Assembly: GCA_005883175.1 (NCBI GenBank)
Contig: VAYV01000134.1
Coordinates: 1 to 6,438 of the forward strand
Length of the DNA: 6,438 nt
From: Actinomycetota bacterium
GTDB lineage: Bacteria; Actinomycetota; AC-67
Reading direction: 5' to 3'
In this document: positions 1 through 5,362 of the stretch, one piece after another
Layout: each line of letters begins with the position of its first letter
Position numbering within the stretch: the first letter of the stretch is position 1
The notes under the pieces: model-generated
What the model was told of the DNA's origin: nothing
The model's database searches: none
The model's input: the letters and a program-made list of their open reading frames with translations, nothing else
Program-made: the position numbers and the translations under genes

Positions 1-209
1 TGCAGGCGGGAGATGAGAAGCTCTCGTTCACCAATCTCGATCTCCAACGCCATAACATCGTCGACAAGAGCGGCCTCTTCGACAGCGACTTGGCCGGCCT
101 TGGGCAGACCGTGCCCGTGCGGTTCCACACGCACTTGACGCGCGGGAAGGTTTACTCGTTCTACTGCACACTGCATCCGGGGATGTTCGGGCAACTGGTG
201 GCCGCCTAG
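1..209 (+). CDS. Cupredoxin (type 1 copper) domain protein, 3' end only
   Basis: This is the C-terminal 68 residues of a small blue-copper domain, read in frame 3 (first whole codon at base 3) and ending at TAG 207-209. The upstream part lies outside the window. The visible copper-ligand pattern is His in RHN (fragment residue 17) and then YCTLHPGM, giving Cys55, His58 and Met61. The Cys-x2-His-x2-Met loop spacing is that of amicyanin-type cupredoxins; plastocyanin has a longer loop. Proteins of this kind carry single electrons or bind copper outside the cytoplasmic membrane. Because the N-terminus is missing, I cannot see whether it is secreted, lipid-anchored, or the last domain of a larger protein. 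It lies 85 bases upstream of the thioesterase gene on the same strand, with no clear functional link. The ligand set makes the family call firm; the physiological partner is unknown. Confidence 0.88.
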   Translation, partial: QAGDEKLSFTNLDLQRHNIVDKSGLFDSDLAGLGQTVPVRFHTHLTRGKVYSFYCTLHPGMFGQLVAA

Positions 210-294
210 TTGAAGGTCCCCTGCGTTCGGGCGCGGGAACGAGGATGAGCCGTTAAGCGGCGAAGCACGGCGGATCCGAAAGTATCCTTCGCAT
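210..294 (+). promoter_or_regulatory. Spacer with putative -10 box for a leaderless tesB transcript
   Basis: This is a short gap between the cupredoxin stop and the thioesterase ATG. No Shine-Dalgarno-like run precedes the ATG at 295. A TANNNT-type -10 element, TATCCT at 283-288, would place transcription start 7 bases downstream, at or very near A295 of the ATG, as expected for a leaderless mRNA. No convincing -35 hexamer is visible at the right distance. A weak inverted repeat (CGTTC and GAACG, 224-241) has no T-tract and is not a convincing terminator. The promoter call is inference from spacing and from the missing ribosome binding site. Confidence 0.35.
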
Positions 295-1113
295 ATGGCC
301 CCGGATGGAACCACTGCTGTGGGCAAGATCGTGGAGGCATTGCGCCTTCGCCGCACAGGCGAGGGATGGGCCGGCGAGATGCCTGCCGACGTTTGGGGGC
401 AGGTTGTCTTCGGCGGTTTCGTGATCGCGCACGCGGTTTCGGCGGCCACGCGGGATGCTCCGGAGGGGCGTCGCTTGCACTCACTGCACGCCTACTTTCT
501 CAAGCCTGTCGTCGGGCGGACCGCGATCGAGTATCGGGTGAGAACGCTGAGAGAGGGGCGCACGCTCGCATCACGACTCGTCGACGCGAGACAGGCGGGC
601 ATGCCCGTGCTCTCGATGACATGCTCTTTCTCGCGCGACGTCGACGGCTATGAATATCAGCCGCCGATGCCGCTTGGGGTGCCGCGACCAGAAGATGTCG
701 CAGCAGAGTCTTGGGGACCGTGGGAGTGTGCGGTGATCGGTCCCACCGCACCAGATGAGAACGGCCACTACAGCTCGACGCATCGGATGTGGTTTCGGAC
801 CCGGGCGTCATTACCCGAAGATGAGCACCTTGCCACTGTCTTCACGGCGTTCGCGACCGACCTGACCTGGAAAGGCGCACGACCGTTGCATCTCGACGGA
901 GATACCCGTGGCATCGTGAGCATGGATCACGCCGTCTGGTTTCATCGACCGTTGCGGCCGGACCGGTGGTGCTACTACGACGTAACGTCGGTCATCAACG
1001 CGGGCGGTCGCGGCTTGGTCCACGGCCGGATGTATTCAGACGACGGCCTTCTTTGCGTTTCCGTCGCCCAAGAGACGCTGCTGACCCCTTTTGGAGAAGC
1101 GATTCCGAGATGA
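295..1113 (+). CDS. tesB: Acyl-CoA thioesterase II (TesB family)
   Basis: The 272-residue product matches the double-hotdog TesB family, slightly shorter than the usual roughly 285. TesB enzymes hydrolyse medium- and long-chain acyl-CoA to free fatty acid and CoA in the cytoplasm. The N-terminal hotdog (about 10-115) has the family blocks VFGGFVIAHAV, LHSLHAYFLKP and the TLASRLVDARQ-G segment followed by SFSR. The C-terminal hotdog (about 160-268) has SMDHAVWFHRP, with Asp211 at the catalytic Asp position, then GGRGLVHGRMYSDDGLL and Gln259 in VAQE. The third member of the E. coli triad, Thr228, should fall in the VTSVINAGG stretch (230-238). That stretch differs from the usual Ser/Thr-rich motif, so I cannot assign the residue. 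ATG 295 is chosen because the family N-terminus fits it; it lacks a Shine-Dalgarno. The symbol is by family resemblance, and substrate preference cannot be told from sequence. Confidence 0.88.
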   Translation: MAPDGTTAVGKIVEALRLRRTGEGWAGEMPADVWGQVVFGGFVIAHAVSAATRDAPEGRRLHSLHAYFLKPVVGRTAIEYRVRTLREGRTLASRLVDARQAGMPVLSMTCSFSRDVDGYEYQPPMPLGVPRPEDVAAESWGPWECAVIGPTAPDENGHYSSTHRMWFRTRASLPEDEHLATVFTAFATDLTWKGARPLHLDGDTRGIVSMDHAVWFHRPLRPDRWCYYDVTSVINAGGRGLVHGRMYSDDGLLCVSVAQETLLTPFGEAIPR

Positions 1114-1275
1114 CGGCCTCGGCATCTCCCTTTCCTCTTCACGCCGCAATGGCCGAGCTCTTTGATGAAGCGCATTCGGTGCCACCGCGATCCTGACGGC
1201 GCGTCGTCGAGGACGTTGGCGTGGGAACGAGACCTCATCTACGGTACGACCGATGAGGATCAAGGGTGTGGCTAG
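1114..1275. other. Intergenic region, no established gene
   Basis: No recognisable protein is encoded here. Two short reading frames are visible. One has 28 codons (1110-1196) and starts at an ATGA overlap with the tesB stop, with GGAG at 1093-1096, 13 bases upstream. The other is the tesB frame continued past its stop; it contains ATG 1165 and stays open for 36 codons until TAG 1273-1275, directly abutting the ATG at 1276. Neither resembles a family I know, and open stretches of this length are common in GC-rich DNA. The clearest structure is the hairpin at 1233-1258, listed separately. Confidence 0.5.
1233..1258 (+). promoter_or_regulatory. Perfect 7-bp inverted repeat / hairpin upstream of small ORF
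   Basis: CCTCATC (1233-1239) and GATGAGG (1252-1258) are exact reverse complements separated by 12 bases. Inside the loop, GGT (1243-1245) and ACC (1249-1251) can also pair around ACG. The RNA could therefore form a 7-bp stem, a 3-base bulge on one side and a 3-bp upper stem. The structure ends 3 bases before the AAGGG ribosome binding site (1262-1266) of the gene at 1276. No T-tract follows, so a classical intrinsic terminator for tesB is unlikely. It could be a 5'-UTR translation-control hairpin or the two half-sites of a dimeric regulator. The pairing is seen directly; the function is inference. Confidence 0.45.
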
Positions 1276-1464
1276 ATGAACAAGCCGCGAGGGAAGCGCC
1301 CCGTGCGCGCGCTGCTTCGAGCACTCGATCGCGCGCTCCTCGGTCCGGTTATGAGCGCCGGCGCCTTCATCATCGAGCGTCGCGTCGTGCGCGCCATCAA
1401 GAACAAACCGACGGCCGCGCGCGCTACCGGCGACGGAGCAGATCGATCACAAGAGCAAGGCTGA
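1276..1464 (+). CDS. Small basic hypothetical protein (62 aa)
   Basis: I do not recognise this protein. ATG 1276 has a good ribosome binding site, AAGGG at 1262-1266 with 9 bases of spacing. The first 45 or so codons use G/C-rich third positions as the neighbouring genes do. The product is strongly basic. Residues about 11-42 (including LLRALDRALLGPVMSAGAF and IIERRVVRAIK) form a likely amphipathic or weakly hydrophobic helix pair rather than a clear membrane span. The tail from about residue 45 is polar and of low complexity. The last 41 bases overlap the 3' end of the convergent Usp-ABC1 gene. Without this gene, bases 1114-1423 would be empty, which adds some support. It could still be a chance frame. 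Confidence 0.5.
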   Translation: MNKPRGKRPVRALLRALDRALLGPVMSAGAFIIERRVVRAIKNKPTAARATGDGADRSQEQG

Positions 1465-3523
1465 ACGCGCCGCCGGCCGAGCCGACGGTGATCGGAACCC
1501 ACGACGCGACGGACGAGTGTCCGGCGAGCATCCCCGTTCCGATGAGCGCGCCAGCAGATAAGAACGCGAGCGACAGCCGCCGTCCGGCGCGACGGACGTC
1601 GGTCTCGAGGCCCTCGATCCCCCGGAAGTGCACTTGCAGCTTCGGACCCGGGCGCGCGCCGGTCAGCCGCTCGAGCGCTTCGATCGACCGGGAGACGCGC
1701 AGCGAGAGCTTCTGCGAGGCGTAGAAGAGGCTGCGAGGATCGAATCCCTCGCGCACCTTCGCCAGGAGGTTGCGCCCCAGGAACGATCCCGCGACCGCGA
1801 ACGGGTCCAGCTCGGGATCGAGCTCTGCGACGGCGAGCTGCACCTGCGCGAGCGCTTTCGTCGTCAGCGTGAGCGAGGCGGGCAGCGGGACGTCGTGCCG
1901 GATCGCGATCTCGGTCATCTCCTGCAGGATCGGCCCGAGCTGGATATCGCGCAGCGAGAGGTTGCGGTATCGCGTGAGCAGCTCGCTCATCTCCGCTTCG
2001 AAGCGCCCCACGTCGATGTCTTGCCGCTGATCCTGTCCCGCGATCACCAGAGTGATGTCGGTGAGGAACGTGGCGTCCTCCTGCCAGAACGCCAGGAGCA
2101 GCATCATCAGGTTGCGCCGCAGATCGGCGCCGATCTCTCCGACCATGCCGAAGTCGAGGAAGTAGATCGTCCCGTCGAACCACAGCAAGTTCCCCGGATG
2201 CGGGTCGGCGTGGAAGAACCCCTCGTTCAGCACCTGCCGGTAGTACGACTCGAGCAGCTGTCGCGCGGCCTCCTTGCGTTCGGCTCCTTCGGGGGCGGTC
2301 CGAAGCGAACCACCGTCGATGAATCGGAGAACGAGCAGCCGTTGTGTGGTGTATGCGTCGAAAACGTCCGGCACAGCGAGACGCGGGTACGGCTCGAGGA
2401 TCGCGCGCATCCGTTCGATGTTCGTCGCCTCGGTCCGGAAGTCGAGCTCGCGTTGCAGCGACGAGGAAAGGTGCTCGGCGATGGCTTCGAGATCGACGAC
2501 CTGCTTCAGACCGGGGCGTCCGCCCGCTTTGCGCGCGAACATCTCGAGCAGCCCGAGGTCACGTTCGATATCTTCGCGCGCGCCCGGCCGCTGGATCTTC
2601 GCGACGACGCGCGTTCCATCTTGCAACGTCGCGGTGTGCACCTGCGCGATCGTCCCGGCGGCCATCGGCTCCGGATCGATGCTGGCGAAGACGTCTTCCC
2701 ACGGCACGCGCAGCTCCTGCTCCATCACCTCGACGACGCGTCGTTCCGGAAGCGGCGGCACGTGGTCTTGCAGCGACGCCAGCTCCTCGATGAACGTGGG
2801 CGGGAGCAGATCAGGCCGCGTCGACAGGATCTGGCCGAGCTTGCAGAACGTCGGACCGAGCTCCTCGAGCGCGCTCCTGAGGCCGCGCGCCCGCGCGCGT
2901 TGGTCTTGACCCTTCGCCCCGAACAGCTCGCGGATTCCGTGCTTCGCCATGACGGTCGCGATCCGCGTGGCTCGACCGAGCAGAAGCGGTGGCTCAGGCT
3001 CTTCCTCGGTGTCTTCGCGAGGCGCTTTGCCCGCCACCGCCGGGACCGCTCCCGTGTTCACGATGATGACCGTGCAGCGCGCGCTGTGCGAGATGCGGTT
3101 CGGGACGTTGTCGAGGAGGAACTCCGTCCTTCCCTGCATCCCGGCATTCCCCACGACGAGGACGTCCGCGCCGGCTTCCTCGGCGGTCCGGACGATGACT
3201 TTCGGTGCGTCGTCGTCGACGAGCACCCTCGCCTTGCCTCGGACGCCGGCGAGCTCCGCAGCGACGCGCGAGAGCTCGGATGCTGCGCTGCGCGCGCGCG
3301 TCCCCGCGGCGGCACCGGCTTCCGTCGTGCCGCGGGCCCCCGTCGGAAGGACTTGGATGATCAGCAGCTCGGCGCCGATGCTCATCGCGAATGCGGCGGC
3401 CCATTGCACCGCTCGGTCGGCCGTCTCGGACCGGTCGGTCGCGACGGCCACACGACGGATGTTCCCGACGTCGGCCAAGGACCGAGTTCCCTTGGGGACC
3501 GGCCCGGGCGACAGGATCGTCAT
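1424..3523 (-). CDS. UspA domain fused to ABC1/UbiB (AarF) atypical kinase
   Basis: The 699-residue protein joins two families. Residues about 22-156 form a universal-stress domain (RRVAVATDRSETADRAVQWA at the start, VLVVGNAG and VPNRISHSARCTVIIV at the end). In its nucleotide loop GxxG is present (125-128), but the usual Gly-Ser nine residues later is Asp138-Asn139. An acidic linker (about 167-180) leads to an ABC1/UbiB kinase-like domain. This has KLGQ (228-231), the loop AAGTIAQVH (288-296), Lys309 in VVAKIQRPG, ELDF (359-362), FHADPHPGN (437-445) and the metal-binding LDFG (456-459). Two hydrophobic helices (about 650-668 and 674-696) end the protein, as in UbiB relatives, which act at the membrane and support isoprenoid quinone metabolism. 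ATG 3523 is chosen because GAGGTGGT lies 6 bases upstream and the Usp fold starts soon after. The open frame runs further upstream to 3853, but that would overlap htrA. The kinase assignment is firm; its substrate is unknown. Confidence 0.92.
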   Translation of the reverse strand: MTILSPGPVPKGTRSLADVGNIRRVAVATDRSETADRAVQWAAAFAMSIGAELLIIQVLPTGARGTTEAGAAAGTRARSAASELSRVAAELAGVRGKARVLVDDDAPKVIVRTAEEAGADVLVVGNAGMQGRTEFLLDNVPNRISHSARCTVIIVNTGAVPAVAGKAPREDTEEEPEPPLLLGRATRIATVMAKHGIRELFGAKGQDQRARARGLRSALEELGPTFCKLGQILSTRPDLLPPTFIEELASLQDHVPPLPERRVVEVMEQELRVPWEDVFASIDPEPMAAGTIAQVHTATLQDGTRVVAKIQRPGAREDIERDLGLLEMFARKAGGRPGLKQVVDLEAIAEHLSSSLQRELDFRTEATNIERMRAILEPYPRLAVPDVFDAYTTQRLLVLRFIDGGSLRTAPEGAERKEAARQLLESYYRQVLNEGFFHADPHPGNLLWFDGTIYFLDFGMVGEIGADLRRNLMMLLLAFWQEDATFLTDITLVIAGQDQRQDIDVGRFEAEMSELLTRYRNLSLRDIQLGPILQEMTEIAIRHDVPLPASLTLTTKALAQVQLAVAELDPELDPFAVAGSFLGRNLLAKVREGFDPRSLFYASQKLSLRVSRSIEALERLTGARPGPKLQVHFRGIEGLETDVRRAGRRLSLAFLSAGALIGTGMLAGHSSVASWVPITVGSAGGAFSLALVIDLLRRR

Positions 3524-3623
3524 GTCGTGACCACCTCGCGCGAATCCTAACCGGAGGCCCGCGGCGGCCCCAGCCCTCGCGGCGTTTGGAATAGCTCGGG
3601 CCGTGCGGGCGTCGTAGGTCGAC
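3524..3623. promoter_or_regulatory. Divergent promoter region between Usp-ABC1 and HtrA genes
   Basis: These 100 bases separate two divergently transcribed genes and must hold the start signals for both, unless either is transcribed from inside the other. The strong ribosome binding site of the Usp-ABC1 gene (GAGGTGGT on the minus strand, 3530-3537) is the clearest element. A TAGGAT on the minus strand (3544-3549) fits a TANNNT -10 only loosely, since its start point would fall on the ribosome binding site. No good -35 or -10 pair is visible for htrA. An in-frame TAG at 3615-3617 fixes the upstream limit of the htrA reading frame. Confidence 0.4.
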
Positions 3624-4649
3624 ATGGAGATCCGATTCCTCGATGCCATCCTGGACGCCGGAGAGCAGCCTCCGGGCGGCGCCTCGCCATCCGAAGCCGA
3701 GGCGCTCGACGCGTACTCGAGCATCGTGACCTCCGTCGCCGAGCTCGTGGCGCCTTCCGTGGTGAACCTCCGCGTCTCGCGGCGGTTCCGGGGGGCGCGC
3801 GCGGAAGGCGGCGGGTCGGGGGTCGTAATCACGCCGTACGGCTTCATCCTCACGTCCGCACACGTCGTTCAAGGGAGCGACCGCGGCGTCGCATCGTTCA
3901 CGACCGGGCTCGAGCTCAACATCGAGATCGTCGGCACCGATCCCTTGTCCGACCTGGCCGTGGTGCGTGCGCGCGGCGCCGAGCTGCAGGCGGCCGGCCT
4001 CGGCGACGCCGCGAAGCTGAAGGTGGGGCAGCTCGTCGTTGCGATCGGAAACCCGTTCGGGTTCTCAGGATCGGTGACGGCCGGCGTCGTGAGCGCGCTC
4101 GGACGATCGTTCCCGACGCGTGACGGTACCGTGACGCGCTTCGTCGAGAACGTCATACAGACCGACGCGGCGTTACACCCCGGGAACTCGGGTGGCGCGC
4201 TCGTCGACGCGCGAGGGCGGCTCATCGGGATCAACACCGCGGTGGTCGGCCCCGGCATGGGCCAAGGCCTCGGGCTCGCGATCCCGATCAACAACTACAC
4301 GCGTCGCATCATCGCCGAGCTGATCGGCTCGGGCCGAGTGCGTCGCGCTTATCTCGGCGTTGCGACCGGCTCGCGCCCGCTGCCGCCTCGGCTTGCACGC
4401 GAGCTGAACCGGGACACCGGGATCGAGGTTGTCGAGGTCATCGAAGGCGGCCCCGCCGCGCGCGCCGGGATCAAACCGGAGGACCTGGTGATCGACATCG
4501 ACGGTGTCCCCGCGCGCGCGCCGGAAGACTTGCTCCGCTTGATGGACTCCGACGCGATCGGCCGCCGCATCTCGATCACGCTTTATCGCAACGGATCGAC
4601 GCTCGTCGTGAACCTAGTTCCGATCGAGCTGGCCATCGGCGCGCGCTGA
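3624..4649 (+). CDS. HtrA/DegP-type serine protease with one PDZ domain, no export signal seen
   Basis: The 341-residue protein is a trypsin-like S1C protease that would degrade or sort misfolded proteins. Family blocks are APSVVNLRVS (43-52), GGGSGVVITPYGFILTSAHVV with catalytic His80, DPLSDLAVV with Asp110, IGNPFGFSGSVTAGVVSALGR (141-161), and HPGNSGGALVDARGRLIGINTA with Ser189. The triad is complete. The C-terminal PDZ domain (about 242-335) includes the ligand loop AYLGV (242-246) and GGPAARAGIKPEDLVIDIDG. A single PDZ and a length near 340 resemble compact HtrA proteins. The N-terminus (1-40) is acidic and polar, with no signal peptide or membrane helix. An in-frame TAG only three codons upstream excludes a longer form, so ATG 3624 is the first possible start. 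The protease therefore appears cytoplasmic, unlike classical exported DegP or membrane-anchored HtrA. The ribosome binding site is weak. Confidence 0.93.
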   Translation: MEIRFLDAILDAGEQPPGGASPSEAEALDAYSSIVTSVAELVAPSVVNLRVSRRFRGARAEGGGSGVVITPYGFILTSAHVVQGSDRGVASFTTGLELNIEIVGTDPLSDLAVVRARGAELQAAGLGDAAKLKVGQLVVAIGNPFGFSGSVTAGVVSALGRSFPTRDGTVTRFVENVIQTDAALHPGNSGGALVDARGRLIGINTAVVGPGMGQGLGLAIPINNYTRRIIAELIGSGRVRRAYLGVATGSRPLPPRLARELNRDTGIEVVEVIEGGPAARAGIKPEDLVIDIDGVPARAPEDLLRLMDSDAIGRRISITLYRNGSTLVVNLVPIELAIGAR

Positions 4650-4655
4650 ACGCAC

Positions 4656-5171
4656 TCAGCCGAACGAACAGTTCAGCGTGACCTTGGTCAAGGCCCGCGC
4701 CAGAACCTCCAGCTCTCTGTCGTCCAGCTTGTCGACGAAGAGCTTCGAGATCTCTCGCAAGTGAACGGGGGCGGTATCGGATAGCCGGGCCATCCCTTCG
4801 CCGGTCAGCACGACGCAGACACCACGGGCATCCTTCTGGGCGGCAAATCGGCGGACGAGCCCCTCATCGACCAGCCGATTGATCCGGCGCGTCATGCCCG
4901 ACCGAGAGATAAGGGCGCGGTTCGCCAGCTCGGTCATGCGGAGCTCTCCCCCGGCATTCGCCAGTTGAGCGAGCACGTCGAAATCGGCCAGGGCAAGGCC
5001 GGTGTGCTTCTCGAGATCGGCCTCGAGCTGGCGCATCAGCGAGGCGTGGGCCTGCAGGAATGAGGTCCAGGCCTCGAGGCCACGCTTGCTCGGAAGCTCC
5101 TCGGTGATGAGCCGGTCGAGCAGCTTGGCGGGGTCGCTTTTCGGATCCGTCGGCATAGTCGTCGGGGACAA
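4656..5171 (-). CDS. MarR-family winged-helix transcriptional regulator
   Basis: The 171-residue protein has the size and order of a MarR regulator: a dimerisation helix (about 32-56), a winged helix-turn-helix (about 60-125) and C-terminal dimerisation helices (about 136-165). MTELANRALISRSGMTRRIN contains helix 3 and the recognition helix. The wing carries KDARG, with the conserved Asp114 and Arg116. MarR dimers usually repress nearby or divergent genes and release DNA on binding a small phenolic or oxidant ligand, but nothing here shows the ligand. The start is TTG 5171-5169: AGGTG lies 8 bases upstream of it, whereas the next in-frame ATG five codons later has no ribosome binding site. 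The gene ends 6 bases from the htrA stop in convergent orientation. A decayed VOC gene remnant lies 18 bases upstream in the same direction, so the two were probably once co-transcribed. Confidence 0.92.
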   Translation of the reverse strand: MSPTTMPTDPKSDPAKLLDRLITEELPSKRGLEAWTSFLQAHASLMRQLEADLEKHTGLALADFDVLAQLANAGGELRMTELANRALISRSGMTRRINRLVDEGLVRRFAAQKDARGVCVVLTGEGMARLSDTAPVHLREISKLFVDKLDDRELEVLARALTKVTLNCSFG

Positions 5172-5189
5172 ACTACTTGCACCTGCCCC

Positions 5190-5312
5190 TTACAGAGGAA
5201 GCTGGATGACGAGAACTCGTTGCAGCCGGGATCGGCCATCACGACGTAGTCGGCGGCGTCGTCGTACGCCCACGGTACGACACGCGTCGCGCCGAGCGAT
5301 CAAGCCGGTCAC
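5190..5312 (-). pseudogene. Decayed 3' fragment of a VOC/glyoxalase-like gene
   Basis: Read on the minus strand, three pieces assemble into the C-terminus of a VOC-superfamily (glyoxalase-like) protein. VTGLIA (from 5312) is followed in another frame by LGATRVVPW (from 5296) and DYVVMADPGCNEF (to 5213). A return to the first frame gives VIQLPL and TAA (5210-5190). The pattern LIALGATRV, then VMADPEGNEFCV near the end, is typical of actinobacterial glyoxalase-like proteins. Restoring one base in TC(GTC) at 5211-5212 gives TGC and the expected NEFCVIQLPL ending. A second indel near 5297-5299 joins LIA to LGATRV. The metal-site Glu region reads PGCNEF rather than PEGNEF. The N-terminal two thirds are absent, because that space is the sigma-factor gene. 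The motif match is my recognition from memory, not a search. Confidence 0.6.
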
Positions 5313-5333
5313 ATTCGCCGGCCTCGATCCGTC
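5307..5333 (+). promoter_or_regulatory. Putative ECF41-type promoter of the sigma-factor gene
   Basis: GGTCACA (5307-5313) and CGTC (5330-5333) are separated by 16 bases. Published ECF41 target promoters have TGTCACA at -35 and CGTC at -10, so this matches six of seven and four of four bases. A start point about 7 bases past CGTC would fall near 5340, leaving a short leader that contains GGGGG (5351-5355) as ribosome binding site before TTG 5363. Its place directly in front of an ECF41-like sigma gene suggests autoregulation. The consensus is from memory of the literature; the exact spacer preference should be confirmed. Confidence 0.5.
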
Positions 5334-5362
5334 ATTACGATGAGACGGACGGGGGATCTGCT

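Noticed and set aside
224..241. CGTTC/GAACG inverted repeat after the cupredoxin gene as a terminator
   Set aside because: The stem has only 5 bp, the loop 8 bases, and no T-tract follows.
1110..1196. 28-codon frame starting at an ATGA overlap with the tesB stop
   Set aside because: The ATGA overlap is suggestive of coupling, but the ribosome binding site is 13 bases away, the peptide is unrecognised, and frames this short arise easily by chance.
3544..3549. TAGGAT on the minus strand as -10 box of the Usp-ABC1 gene
   Set aside because: The start point would coincide with the ribosome binding site, leaving almost no leader, and no -35 is visible. It was kept only as a remark in the spacer entry.
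1628..3550. Long plus-strand frame of about 640 codons opposite the Usp-ABC1 gene
   Set aside because: The residues are Arg/Leu/Glu-rich with no family motifs, while the minus strand carries complete Usp and ABC1 signatures. It is the antisense shadow common in GC-rich genes.
3524..3853. Upstream 110-codon extension of the Usp-ABC1 frame
   Set aside because: It has no fold-like sequence, overlaps the start of htrA, and the ATG at 3523 has a strong ribosome binding site right before the Usp domain.
5168..5178. CAAACTACTTG near the marR start as a MarR operator
   Set aside because: Only a 3-base inverted match at each end plus scattered positions; too weak to distinguish from chance.
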